This document shows positions 1 to 9,245 of a DNA stretch of 64,000 nt, in pieces. The notes under the pieces were generated by a model, which did no database searches, had not been told where the DNA came from, and worked only from the letters and a program-made list of their open reading frames with translations. The DNA comes from Acetobacter suratthaniensis (GTDB lineage Bacteria > Pseudomonadota > Alphaproteobacteria > Acetobacterales > Acetobacteraceae), in contig NZ_JAFVMG010000001.1 in assembly GCF_017377745.1 (NCBI RefSeq), positions 1-64,000 on the forward strand, given 5' to 3'. Within the stretch, counting starts at the first letter, position 1; each line of letters begins with the position of its first letter. A program made the position numbers and the translations under genes.

Positions 1-394
1 CTTGTCCTGCGCACTGTCCATGTGATCGCTTCCATCTTCTTGTTGTTGGCAGGGACGGGCCTGCATCGTGTTCAGGGTTGTGGCGACCCGCGTGCCTGTG
101 ATCTGTTGATGCGGGATTTATGGTTCTGGTTTAATGTTTCTGCCAGAAAGGCAAGCATAGAAGTAAATCTGGCCCATGAATGTGTCTTTTGTGCAACGCT
201 CTGTGGAAAACACTTGAGCTTGACAAAACACCCCACCTATATGCAGGCCAGTATCTTCAATGCAGGCGGTAGTCGCATTCCATGGCTGTTTCCATCAGAC
301 GGCATGGAGCGGCGGGCCGTGTTACTTTGACACACTGAACGAGTTTTCCTTAGTTACGATAGGGTGTCCGGTTAAGGCGCCGAAGCGGGGGTTT
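1..394. other. Region upstream of hpnH with no gene recognised
   Basis: No convincing coding region or RNA gene is visible. The reading frames that cross it have no family resemblance and no ribosome-binding site. A TTGACA hexamer lies at 220-225, but the only A/T-rich -10-like stretch (about 238-243) is too close to it, so a promoter for hpnH cannot be placed with confidence. Confidence 0.4.
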
Positions 395-1606
395 ATGGCT
401 GTACCGATAATGCAGGCCGTCAGGGTCGGCAGCTACGTTGTCAAACAGCATATTACGGGGCGCAAGCGTTACCCGCTTGTACTCATGCTTGAGCCGCTTT
501 TTCGTTGTAATCTGGCCTGCGCAGGGTGCGGCAAGATCGATTATCCGGCGGCTATCCTCAACCAGCGTATGACAGTGCAGGAATGCCTTGACGCGGATGC
601 CGAAGCTGGTGCGCCCGTCATTGCTGTGGCCGGTGGTGAGCCGCTGCTGCACAAAGAAATGCCGGAAATCATCCGTGGCCTGATCGCCCGGAAAAAGTAC
701 GTCTATCTGTGCACGAATGCGCTCCTGCTTGAGAAGAAGATGGACGAATACGAGCCGTCTCCCTTCTTCTCGTGGGATGTGCATCTCGATGGCGACAAGA
801 CCATGCACGATGCCTCCGTCTGTCAGGACGGTGTGTACGAACGTGCCGTGGCCGCCATCAAGAAGGCCAAGGCGCGCGGTTTCCGTATTTCCATCAACTG
901 CACCCTGTTCGATGGGGCTGATCCCAAGCGTGTAGCCTCCTTCTTTGATGAAGTGATGGCTATGGGTGTGGACGGCATCATGACCGCGCCGGGCTATGCT
1001 TACGAGCGTGCGCCGGATCAGGAACACTTCCTGAACCGCCAGAAGACGAAGCAGCTCTTCCGGGATGTGTTCCGTCTGGGCAAGGGCAAGAAGTGGCGCT
1101 TTACGCAGTCGCCTCTGTTCCTGAACTTCCTCGCTGGCAATGAGCAGTATCATTGCACGCCGTGGGGCAAGCCGCTGCGTAACGTGTTTGGCTGGCAGCG
1201 TCCGTGCTATCTGCTGGGTGAAGGCTATGCCAAAACCTTCAATGAGCTGATGGAAGACACCAAGTGGGACGACTACGGCACCGGTAACTACGAAAAATGC
1301 GCCGACTGCATGGTGCATTCCGGGTATGAATCCACCGCCGTTATGGATGCCGTGCGTCGCCCCTGGCATATTGCCAAGGTTGCGCTGTTCGGACCTGAAA
1401 CCGAAAAGCCGATGGCGCCGGAAATCTCGCTGGCTAACCAGCGTCCTGCCCAGTACGTCTTCTCCAAGCAGGTGGAAGAGCAGATGGAGGCCATCGCTGC
1501 ACGCAAGCCCGCCAAGGCGCCGCGCGTGAAGGTGATCCGCACTGAAGGTGCCAATGATGCCGCAGTGAAAGCCGAAACCTCGGCTGAATCCACCGCAGCA
1601 GACTGA
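395..1606 (+). CDS. hpnH: Adenosyl-hopene transferase HpnH (radical SAM)
   Basis: A 403-residue radical SAM protein. The cluster-binding motif CNLACAGC (CX3CX2C) is near residue 42, followed by the GGEPLL motif typical of the SAM-binding region. HpnH joins the 5'-deoxyadenosyl radical from SAM to diploptene, giving adenosylhopane, the first step of extended (C35) hopanoid synthesis; it acts at the cytoplasmic membrane. The start at 395 was chosen because the family begins MAVP(I/L)MQ; an upstream in-frame ATG at 260 would add residues unlike the family. Later cysteines (CADCMVHSGYES) are family-typical. No other hopanoid gene is adjacent, so it stands as a single transcription unit closed by the hairpin at 1649-1671. 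Confidence 0.95.
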   Translation: MAVPIMQAVRVGSYVVKQHITGRKRYPLVLMLEPLFRCNLACAGCGKIDYPAAILNQRMTVQECLDADAEAGAPVIAVAGGEPLLHKEMPEIIRGLIARKKYVYLCTNALLLEKKMDEYEPSPFFSWDVHLDGDKTMHDASVCQDGVYERAVAAIKKAKARGFRISINCTLFDGADPKRVASFFDEVMAMGVDGIMTAPGYAYERAPDQEHFLNRQKTKQLFRDVFRLGKGKKWRFTQSPLFLNFLAGNEQYHCTPWGKPLRNVFGWQRPCYLLGEGYAKTFNELMEDTKWDDYGTGNYEKCADCMVHSGYESTAVMDAVRRPWHIAKVALFGPETEKPMAPEISLANQRPAQYVFSKQVEEQMEAIAARKPAKAPRVKVIRTEGANDAAVKAETSAESTAAD

Positions 1607-1648
1607 TTATACAGGCAGACTTGCCCGCGAATCGTGCGGACTGAATGA

Positions 1649-1677
1649 GGCGGCTCCGATCAGGGGCCGCCTTTTTT
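1649..1677 (+). terminator. Rho-independent terminator after hpnH
   Basis: GGCGGCTCC pairs with GGGGCCGCC (one G-U) around the loop GATCA and is followed at once by TTTTTT. Confidence 0.85.
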
Positions 1678-1888
1678 CATGTCGGGTTGATAAAAGAATA
1701 CCATTTTTGTCCGCTTTAACGGAGGAGCAGGCATACGGCTGTCGCATGGGTTTTTGCCCCGCCGCCATGCTGGCCTGTGGCGCGTTCAGGGCTTGGCGGC
1801 TGGTATCCTGCCGGATCATCTCTTATCGTGGCGCGGCCCGGCGTGATCGCGCGGGGTGCGGTTCTGTGTGGGGGTGTGGTTTTCGTTC

Positions 1889-3187
1889 ATGCTTGTCTCT
1901 CTTCTTATTATTCTGTTTCTGGTGGTGCTGAACGCCATTTTTGCGATGGGCGAGCTGGCGCTTATTTCCGTTCGGAAACCACGGCTGGCCAAGCTGTACG
2001 AAAACGGTGTGCGGGGAGCGGACAGGGCGCTGCGTCTGGCGGAAGATCCCCAGATATTCCTGCCTACTGTGCAGATCGGTATGACGCTGGTCTCGATTCT
2101 TGAAGGTACGTTCGGCGGTATCAAGATCGAGGCGCGTCTGACACCCGTGCTGGAACAGATTCCCGCCTTGCGGCCTGTCGCTCCCCAGCTTTCCATGGTG
2201 CTGGTAGTGATGGTGATTACAGGCCTGATGCTGGTGCTGGGGGAACTGGTGCCCAAACAGCTTGCCCTGCGCGAACCGGAGGTTGTGGCGGCCCGGCTGG
2301 CCCTGCCGCTTGAAATTCTGGCGAGCGTCACACGGCCGGTCGTGTGGCTATTGCGGCAGTCCTCCAATCTGGTGCTGCGTCTGGTTGGGGCGGCGGATGC
2401 AGTTAACCGCACCCTGACGGAAGATGAACTCAAAGCTTATATTGCCGAGGGTGCGCGTCTGGGTGTGCTGGAGCATGAGGAGCGTACGATGATCGAGCGC
2501 ATGCTCCGTCTGGCGGATCGGCCCGTGCGTGCGATCATGACCCCGCGCACGGAACTTTACTGGATAGACCGCCATGCCGGGCGTGAAGCGCTGGTACGCG
2601 CTCTCAAGCAGACAACCTATGCCCGCATCGTCGTTTGCGAAGGGGGTATGGATAACCCTGTAGGGGTGGTGTTGGCCAAGGATATGCTGGATCGCATGCT
2701 GGATGGCATGCCAGCCTCTATCGAGGCGGGCCTACGGCCTATGGTGGTGGTGCCGGACAGTATTTCCGCGCTGGACATGCTGGCGCGTATGCGCGGTATC
2801 CCGCTGGGTATGGCGTTTGTGTTTGATGAATACGGTTCGTTCGAAGGGATCGTGACGGCTTCTGACCTGTTTGATGCCATTGTGGGCGAGACCGCGCATG
2901 AACCCCAGCAGATGACGGATGCCACCACACTTCCCGCACAGGATACGGTGCTGACACTCGATGGCACGGAATCGGCTGATGAGGTGAAAGACCGGCTAGG
3001 CCTGCGCCTGCTACCGGGGGAAGGCAGCTACCATACGCTTGGCGGGCTTATTCTGGCACTGTTACGGCGGGTGCCTGCCGCAGGCGATAAGGTTGCGTAT
3101 GAAGGCTGGTTGTTCGAGGTGCTGGAAGTGGAAGGCCGCCGCGTATCGCGGGTTCGGGCCAGTCGGCAGGCGCTGGCGGAAAACTGA
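1889..3187 (+). CDS. CNNM/HlyC-CorC family membrane protein with CBS pair
   Basis: A 432-residue protein. The N-terminus has an uncleaved hydrophobic helix (MLVSLLIILFLVVLNAIF) and the CNNM-type membrane domain with the GELVPKQLALREPE segment, then a CBS pair (from RPVRAIMTPRTELYWID onward, about residues 220-330) and a C-terminal CorC_HlyC domain. The family (YtfL/YoaE/PaeA/CorB-like, often misnamed haemolysin) is linked to divalent cation or polyamine efflux at the inner membrane; which substrate applies here cannot be read from sequence. The start at 1889 places the first helix at the N-terminus; an alternative in-frame ATG is at 1856. The gene is monocistronic and converges on the lytic transglycosylase across a shared terminator. 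Confidence 0.88.
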   Translation: MLVSLLIILFLVVLNAIFAMGELALISVRKPRLAKLYENGVRGADRALRLAEDPQIFLPTVQIGMTLVSILEGTFGGIKIEARLTPVLEQIPALRPVAPQLSMVLVVMVITGLMLVLGELVPKQLALREPEVVAARLALPLEILASVTRPVVWLLRQSSNLVLRLVGAADAVNRTLTEDELKAYIAEGARLGVLEHEERTMIERMLRLADRPVRAIMTPRTELYWIDRHAGREALVRALKQTTYARIVVCEGGMDNPVGVVLAKDMLDRMLDGMPASIEAGLRPMVVVPDSISALDMLARMRGIPLGMAFVFDEYGSFEGIVTASDLFDAIVGETAHEPQQMTDATTLPAQDTVLTLDGTESADEVKDRLGLRLLPGEGSYHTLGGLILALLRRVPAAGDKVAYEGWLFEVLEVEGRRVSRVRASRQALAEN

Positions 3188-3209
3188 CGATACGGGTCTG
3201 AAAATACAA

Positions 3210-3262
3210 AAGGCGGGCCGGGCATAACGGGGGCAATCCCCCGGTTACACCCGGCCCGCCTT
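3210..3262. terminator. Bidirectional terminator between convergent genes
   Basis: A perfect 13-bp stem (AAGGCGGGCCGGG / CCCGGCCCGCCTT) with a second, slightly bulged G/C stem inside it. A-rich sequence precedes it and TT follows, so it can serve both the CBS protein and the transglycosylase. Confidence 0.85.
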
Positions 3263-3283
3263 CTGACGTTCTGCCTGTGCGGA

Positions 3284-5236
3284 TTAATGCACGGTGTGGG
3301 CCAGCGCCCTTTCCTGTGCAAAGCTTGGCCAGTCACCCTTGGCCAGAGCGGCCAGCGATGGTGCGGGAAGCTTCATCTTGCCAGCATAGCGCCACAGATA
3401 GGTAAGCGTGCGATGCACATAATCGCGCGTTTCCACATTGGGGAGCAGCTCGATATACAGCAGAGGGTCAGCCGGAGCGGCCCCTGTGTTTTCCCAGTGT
3501 GCCAGAGCCGCAGGGCCGACATTGTAGCTGGCCAGCAGGCGAATCATGTCGCCCCCTTCCGCATCGGTATGGCTGGTCTGGTGGGTAAGCTGCGCCAGAT
3601 AATGCACATAGCGTTGCCCGATTTCCAGATTGATAGCCGGGTCATGCAGTGCGGAAGACGTGCGCTCATAGTAGTGCGTATTGCTCGAAGGGGAGCTGCT
3701 GGTCACGAAATCCGCCGTGGTCGGGCGGATCTGCATAAGCCCCTGTGCACCCGCGCCGGAGACGGCCCGGGGGTCGAAATTGGATTCAACACGGGCCAGC
3801 GCATAAACCAGAGCCGGGTCCATGGTGAAGCCATGACGGGGGTGGAACGGCGGCAGGGGGGCATCATCCGCAGTACGGGTGTGGCTGTCCCCAGCGCGCA
3901 GGGCTTCCGCCATTTCGGTCGAGAGGTCGTGTAGGCCCGCACTATTGGCCACGAGCTGGAAGGCGCGGGCCAGTGTCACATCGTGCAGATCGGGCCAGAC
4001 ACGCCGGATTACGTTTTCCGCCAGTGCGTTCTCGCCAACCTGTAAAAGAGCAAAAACACGTCGCCCGGCATCGGTAGCGCCAACCGCCTCAATGTCGATT
4101 TCGGTCAGAACCGGGTTGGACACGGTGCCGGTATTGGCGGCCTCCATCGGAGCGAAGCCAGCAATATGCCCGCTTTCGGCTGGGGAGGGCGTGCTTTCAC
4201 GCTCTTCGGTCAGGCTGGCGTGCTGGAGAATGCCAGCGCCCAGAAGACCGTAGAAAGTGTGTGGAAACGCCGCTGCCCGTTGCAGCCACAGATGGCGGTT
4301 ATGGGTGTTGCCCAGCTTTTTGTAAGCGCGGGCAGCCCAGAAAGCGCCTGCTGCTTTCATATCTGGTGCGGCATGGGAGGCGCGCGACGTGTTCTTGAAG
4401 AACTGCGCGGCTTCGGCCCATTCGCCCTTCTGCCACAAGGCCAGACCAGACATGAAGGCGGCCAGAGCATTGTGCTCACGGGCCTCCTCAAACGCATTGC
4501 GGCTGATGTCGAGGGCGATGTCGGTCTCGCCCTCAGCCAGCAGAGCCTGAGCTGTTTCCGCCTGAAGCTGCGAGGCATAGGCGGGGGTAATGCCCGGTGT
4601 GATGCTGATCAGATGCAGCGCACTTCTGGCCCCCTTCAGACCGGCATTGGTGCGTTCACGCACCGTGCGGTCCAGCAGGGGATTGCGGGAGAATTCCTGC
4701 ACTTTTGGGGCGGCTGCCAGCGCCATGTGTTGCGGAGCCAGCCTGTCGGCGGGCGGCGCGGGCGGCAGGGGGCCGCCACGGTCAGGCAGGGCGGCCAGTC
4801 TGGCCCAGATAGCGGGCGCATCGGCATAGCCAGTGTACTGCTTGAGCCAGTTGCGCAGCTCTGTGGCATTGGGGAGGTAGGCCGGGTTGAGATAACGGTC
4901 GGCTTCCAGCTCACCCAGCAGGGTAGAATCTGTCAGATGGGTTGTGGCGTTGATCGCCTCAGCAAAGGAGCCCTGATGTTGCAGGCGGAAAATAGCGCGG
5001 ACTTCTGCTGCTACTTCGGGGGGAAGAGGTTTGGGTAGGGCAAGATCATCTCCTTCTGGAAACGCCGGACGTGGCACGACCATGGCCAGCTGCTCATCGC
5101 TGTATGGCTCGTGCCCGTTTTCCGGGGGCTTGGCATGGGCTCTCGTCATGTTGACGGAAGCGCTGGCCAACAGGGCGGCTCCGGCCAGGATGGCCTTTGC
5201 CGCGATCTGATGGGGGATATGACCTATCGCTCGCAT
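3284..5236 (-). CDS. Soluble lytic murein transglycosylase (Slt70-like)
   Basis: A 650-residue periplasmic protein. A signal sequence (AILAGAALLASASVNMTRAHA) is followed by a long helical superhelix (U/L domains) and a C-terminal SLT/GH23 domain. The catalytic glutamate is in ALARVESNFDP near residue 484, followed by GAGAQGLMQIRPTT, the family's second motif, and by ASYNVGPAAL, the third. It cleaves the MurNAc-GlcNAc bond of peptidoglycan, leaving 1,6-anhydroMurNAc ends. Length matches Slt70 homologues. It is a single gene convergent with the CBS protein. Its products could feed the amino-sugar operon at 32-38 kb, but that link is inference. Confidence 0.92.
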   Translation of the reverse strand: MRAIGHIPHQIAAKAILAGAALLASASVNMTRAHAKPPENGHEPYSDEQLAMVVPRPAFPEGDDLALPKPLPPEVAAEVRAIFRLQHQGSFAEAINATTHLTDSTLLGELEADRYLNPAYLPNATELRNWLKQYTGYADAPAIWARLAALPDRGGPLPPAPPADRLAPQHMALAAAPKVQEFSRNPLLDRTVRERTNAGLKGARSALHLISITPGITPAYASQLQAETAQALLAEGETDIALDISRNAFEEAREHNALAAFMSGLALWQKGEWAEAAQFFKNTSRASHAAPDMKAAGAFWAARAYKKLGNTHNRHLWLQRAAAFPHTFYGLLGAGILQHASLTEERESTPSPAESGHIAGFAPMEAANTGTVSNPVLTEIDIEAVGATDAGRRVFALLQVGENALAENVIRRVWPDLHDVTLARAFQLVANSAGLHDLSTEMAEALRAGDSHTRTADDAPLPPFHPRHGFTMDPALVYALARVESNFDPRAVSGAGAQGLMQIRPTTADFVTSSSPSSNTHYYERTSSALHDPAINLEIGQRYVHYLAQLTHQTSHTDAEGGDMIRLLASYNVGPAALAHWENTGAAPADPLLYIELLPNVETRDYVHRTLTYLWRYAGKMKLPAPSLAALAKGDWPSFAQERALAHTVH

Positions 5237-5450
5237 AGCAGGCGCGGTCTAGTCGCTTCGCGTTCAAAAAGCAAGTTTCATGTTTGTAAGCATCGGAAGC
5301 GAGGGCTGTAAAACTCATATCCGGGTAGGTTGGAACAGTCAGGAAGGAGTGGTGGAATTTCTTTGTTTTACTGCAGGTATTCTGGAAAAATGAATGTGGC
5401 AATTCTTTGTGGAGGTTGTGGCGTTATTGGTGGGGGCGGAGTGGCTGTTT

Positions 5451-6329
5451 TCAGCTCTCGGTGCGGAGGCTTTGCATCACCATCATAAGGGCTTGCCATA
5501 TTTCACGCCGGGCTGTGGCGCTGGCCTGTAACTGGAGCGGATGGCGCATGGCCAACACCGGTCGTGCGGGCTGGCCGGGCTGTTCAAAAGACAGCCATTG
5601 ACGGCGTGGGGGCGTGGTGTCCGCACCCAGCAGCATATGAGTGGCCAGACGCCCACATAATATAATGCGTTGTGGCGCTAGCAGGCTGATGGCCCGTTCA
5701 AGAAAGGGGCGGCATAGGCGTTGTTCGAGGTCTGATGGCGGGCGCCCGCCCGGTGGCCGCCAAGGTAGGGCAGGGGCCAGCGCCAGCGTGTCGCGTGCAA
5801 GAGGCAGGGGGGCGAGCATTTCATCCAGCGCCGCACCACAACGGCCCGAGAAAACCTGCCCGCTCCGGTCTTCGTCCGCATCGGGGGCATCGCCAATAAA
5901 AAGAAGTGGCGCGTTGAGCGGGCCGCGTGGGGCGACCGTGTGGGTGGCCGTGGTGCGCAGGGGGCAGGCGTCAAAGCGGTTCATGGCTGCCAGCAATGCG
6001 TCCAGCGTGTCGGCTTTCGCTGCGATCTGTCTGGCCTGTTCAAGGGAATCGCCAGCCGCAACGGGGGCTCCAGCGGGCGTGCGGGCACTGGCGGGACGTC
6101 GCGGAGCCGCCTTACCCGCCTGCGGTAGTGCCGCTGGGCGCCGTGCCGGGGCGGAGGCTGTGTCTGTATGGGGTATGTGCGGGAGTCGCAGGGCTGTTTC
6201 CTGCGGGGCGCGGGCAGCGCGCGGCAGGTCGGCCATGGCGAAATCCACGCCCCATTCGGTATAGAGACGCAGCAGGGACAGGTGGGCTTCCATCCCCAAT
6301 GCTTTACCATAACCTGTTCTGGCGGCCAC
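5451..6329 (-). CDS. Uracil-DNA glycosylase family protein (UDG family 4/5-like)
   Basis: A 292-residue protein. The first third is an alanine/arginine-rich low-complexity tether; the UDG fold begins near residue 105. FIGDAPDADEDRSG is the uracil-binding/catalytic motif (GEAPGxxED in relatives), followed by FSGRCGAALDEML and the late LCGRLATHMLLG segment with surrounding basic residues. The family excises uracil from DNA. Thermophilic family-4 enzymes hold a 4Fe-4S cluster with a CxxC pair near the N-terminal end of the domain; here that place reads DACPLR with a single cysteine, as in many alphaproteobacterial members, so cluster binding is uncertain. It is divergent from the TPR gene. Confidence 0.85.
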   Translation of the reverse strand: MAARTGYGKALGMEAHLSLLRLYTEWGVDFAMADLPRAARAPQETALRLPHIPHTDTASAPARRPAALPQAGKAAPRRPASARTPAGAPVAAGDSLEQARQIAAKADTLDALLAAMNRFDACPLRTTATHTVAPRGPLNAPLLFIGDAPDADEDRSGQVFSGRCGAALDEMLAPLPLARDTLALAPALPWRPPGGRPPSDLEQRLCRPFLERAISLLAPQRIILCGRLATHMLLGADTTPPRRQWLSFEQPGQPARPVLAMRHPLQLQASATARREIWQALMMVMQSLRTES

Positions 6330-6454
6330 ACGGTTTGGCGGTTTGGCCGTGCCGGGGTAGAGAATAAGGCAGCCATTCGCGTTGTTCCCCCATCTGGGTG
6401 GGGCGGTTGCAGAGGCCAGCCCGGTATCACCGATCCAGCCTGTTAAGGGGTCTT

Positions 6455-8305
6455 ATGCTGTTCTGTCGTATTCTGCCTGCGGTCTTTCTGCTGTCCGCCT
6501 CCCTGTCCTGTGCATCCGCGCTGAGTTCGCCAGCATTGGCCGCCGGAGCAGCGCAGGAGGGAGCCAAAGCCCGGACAGACGTTGGATACATCGATTCGGG
6601 AGCGTTCCTGCGCGGGATCGTGGCCGTTCGTCTGGAAGATGATACCGAAGCCGCACAGGCTTTCCGTCAGGCGCTGGCCTCTGATCCGGGCAATGCGGAA
6701 CTACTGCGTCAGGCGTTGGTGCGCAGCATCATGTCAGGCGCACCCGATGCTGCGGGGCTTGCCCGCCGTGTGAACGACCAGCCTGCCAGCCGTAATCAGG
6801 TTTCGGTGCTGGCGCTGGGTAACGAGGCCGCCCGGCGGGGGCGGTGGGGTGAAGCGCTCGGTTATTACCGCAAGGCCGAATCCGATTTGCTTACGCACCT
6901 GATCATGCCCCTGCTGATGGCGTGGGGGGAACAGGCGCAAGGGCACGCACCCGAGGCGATCAATACCCTGCTGGGGCAGGATGGCGGCGGGCTGACCCCT
7001 TTTTATACGCTGCATGCGGGCCTGATAGCCCGTGCGGGCGGCATGGATAACCGTGCTCAGGAACTGCTTTTCCGGGCGCAGAAACTCATGTCCGGCTCCG
7101 ATGTGCTGGCCGCGCGGTCCTGTGCCGCATGGCTGTGGCAGCACGGCCAGCGCGAAAAAGCACGCGAACTGCTGCGTACGCTGGGAACAACAGACCCACT
7201 GCTGACTCTTGCCGGGCCGGGTCTACAGGAAAATATTGGTGTCTTTCCTGTGACATCGGCACTGGAGGGTGTCGCCCGGGCCTATCTTCTGGCGGCTTTT
7301 ATTCTCAACCAGCAAGGGCGTGAGCAGATGCGCGCCAACACGGCAGGGCAGGGTCGCCTGGCCGCGGCACAGGGGAATACGAGCGCTTTCCAGTTTAATG
7401 AAGCCAGTCGCCTGATGATTGGCTTTGCCTTGGAAATGGACCCGACTCTGGTGGAAGCCCGGCTGATGCTGGCGGAAATCCAGAGCGAGGAAGGCCATCC
7501 CGATGCCGCGCGTGAAACGCTGCTCAAAGTACCTTCCACCGACCCACTGGCTCCCGTAGCCATGTTCCGGCTGAGCATGTTCGATATTGCTTCCGGGCGT
7601 CTGGATGACGGGATTGCCCTGCTGCACAAGCTGTCGAGCGAAGCGCCGGAACAGACAGCGGGGCAAGCGCAGGTGCAGCGGGTTCTGGGTGGCGCTCTGC
7701 TGGAAAAGAAAGACTGGCCGGGCGCGATTGCAGCTTACACACGTGCGATGGAGCTTGACCGCAAGCTTGGCACGGTGGACTGGGCGCTGCTGTCCATGCG
7801 TGCAACGGTTTATTATGAAGCCGGAGACTGGGCGCATGCCCGCGCGGATGCCCGTGCAGCACTGGCTTATGCGCCGGATGAGCCGTCCTTGCTGAATTTT
7901 CTTGGTTATTCCATGACCGAGCGTCATGAAAACCTGCCTGAAGCAGAAGAGCTTTTGCGCAAGGCCCACCGTCTTGCGCCGGAAGAAGCCGCCATTACCG
8001 ATAGTCTGGGCTGGGTGCGTATAGAACGCGGAGATGTCGGCGGCGGTCTGGCCATGCTTGAGAAAGCAGTCCAGCAGATACCGGAAGATCCCGAGGTCAA
8101 TTATCATCTGGGCGAAGCCTATTGGCGTCTTGGCCGCAGGACGGAGGCGATAGACCAGTGGAATATGGCGCTGGGTCTGCACCCTACCCCCTCGGATGAA
8201 GCGCTGATCCGCGCCGCACTTGCCCGTGCTGATCTGACGCCGCAGATCAGGCTGGATGAAAAAAAGAGTGATCAGAACACTCAAAAAGGAGAAAAAGCAC
8301 AGTGA
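6455..8305 (+). CDS. Exported TPR-repeat protein
   Basis: A 616-residue protein with a signal peptide (FCRILPAVFLLSASLSC..SALA) and at least seven tetratricopeptide repeats, clearest in the C-terminal half (ALLEKKDWPGAIAAYTRAME, AEELLRKAHRLAPEEAAITD, ALAMLEKAVQQIPEDPEVN-type units). This is the common alphaproteobacterial architecture of TPR proteins located next to ispE; the partner is unknown. The start at 6455 has AAGGGG 4-9 bases upstream and gives the signal peptide directly. Its stop overlaps the GTG start of ispE (GTGA), so the two are translationally coupled. Confidence 0.85.
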   Translation: MLFCRILPAVFLLSASLSCASALSSPALAAGAAQEGAKARTDVGYIDSGAFLRGIVAVRLEDDTEAAQAFRQALASDPGNAELLRQALVRSIMSGAPDAAGLARRVNDQPASRNQVSVLALGNEAARRGRWGEALGYYRKAESDLLTHLIMPLLMAWGEQAQGHAPEAINTLLGQDGGGLTPFYTLHAGLIARAGGMDNRAQELLFRAQKLMSGSDVLAARSCAAWLWQHGQREKARELLRTLGTTDPLLTLAGPGLQENIGVFPVTSALEGVARAYLLAAFILNQQGREQMRANTAGQGRLAAAQGNTSAFQFNEASRLMIGFALEMDPTLVEARLMLAEIQSEEGHPDAARETLLKVPSTDPLAPVAMFRLSMFDIASGRLDDGIALLHKLSSEAPEQTAGQAQVQRVLGGALLEKKDWPGAIAAYTRAMELDRKLGTVDWALLSMRATVYYEAGDWAHARADARAALAYAPDEPSLLNFLGYSMTERHENLPEAEELLRKAHRLAPEEAAITDSLGWVRIERGDVGGGLAMLEKAVQQIPEDPEVNYHLGEAYWRLGRRTEAIDQWNMALGLHPTPSDEALIRAALARADLTPQIRLDEKKSDQNTQKGEKAQ

Positions 8306-9213
8306 CGACCGCCGTTGCGCCTGCTGAGGTGACTTTTGTGGAAGCTGCCCCCGCCAAGATCAACCTGTATCTGCATGTAACGGATCGTCGGGCGGATGGT
8401 TATCACTGTCTGGACAGTCTGGTGGTGTTTGCTGGCGCGGGCGATGTGCTGCACTATCAACCCGGTGAAACACCACTAACCTTAAAGCTTGCCGGGCGTT
8501 TTGGCGCAGTACTGGGCGAAGATGCGGCCGGGCCGGATAATCTGGTCATAAAGGCGGCCAACGCGCTGCGGACACAGGCCGGGCCAAAGGCAGCGGTGCG
8601 GGGTGGCACACTGGTACTGGAAAAAAACCTGCCGGTTGCATCAGGTATCGGGGGCGGTTCGGCGGATGCCGCTGCGGCACTCCGCCTGCTTGATCGTGTT
8701 TGGGGTGTGCAGGCCGCGCAGGCTGATCTGTTGCGTCTGGCGGAAGGGCTTGGGGCAGATGTGCCGGTCTGCCTGTTGAGCCACACCGCGCGGATGGAAG
8801 GCATTGGCGAGGTATTGAGTGCAGCTCCCGCCCTGCCTGAGTGCGGTCTTGTTCTGGTCAATTGTGGACAGGCTGTTTCTACGCCTGCCGTTTTTCGTGC
8901 GCGTGAAGGTGGTTTTGTGCCGAGAGCCGCCCTGCCGGAACGCTGGGAGAACGCACAGGCGCTGGTCAGCACGCTCCAGAGTCTTGAAAACAGCCTTGAA
9001 GCTCCGGCCTGCGCCCTGTGCCCGACAGTGGAAAAAGTGCTGCATGATATTGCCGCCCAGCCGGACTGCCTGATGGCTCGCATGAGTGGTTCAGGCGCGA
9101 CCTGCTTTGGTCTGTTCCCGAGTGTGCTGGCTGCTGAACAGGCCGCAGCCCGCCTGGCGGATGCACATGAGGCATGGTGGGTCTGGGGTGGTGCCTTGCG
9201 CGAAGGCGCATAA
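8302..9213 (+). CDS. ispE: 4-diphosphocytidyl-2-C-methyl-D-erythritol kinase IspE
   Basis: A 303-residue GHMP kinase. The N-terminal APAKINLYLHV motif and the glycine-rich ATP loop PVASGIGGGSADAAAALR are both intact, as is the C-terminal MSGSGATCFG motif. It phosphorylates CDP-methylerythritol in the MEP pathway, which supplies the isoprenoids used for hopanoids and quinones. The GTG start at 8302 is preceded by AAAAGGAGAAA and overlaps the stop of the TPR gene by four bases. Confidence 0.96.
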   Translation: MTTAVAPAEVTFVEAAPAKINLYLHVTDRRADGYHCLDSLVVFAGAGDVLHYQPGETPLTLKLAGRFGAVLGEDAAGPDNLVIKAANALRTQAGPKAAVRGGTLVLEKNLPVASGIGGGSADAAAALRLLDRVWGVQAAQADLLRLAEGLGADVPVCLLSHTARMEGIGEVLSAAPALPECGLVLVNCGQAVSTPAVFRAREGGFVPRAALPERWENAQALVSTLQSLENSLEAPACALCPTVEKVLHDIAAQPDCLMARMSGSGATCFGLFPSVLAAEQAAARLADAHEAWWVWGGALREGA

Positions 9214-9245
9214 GGAAGGCACCAGCGTTCAGGAGGTGCGACGGT

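Noticed and set aside
350-1369. Long open frame antisense to hpnH
   Set aside because: It mirrors the codon structure of hpnH, has no family resemblance and no ribosome-binding site.
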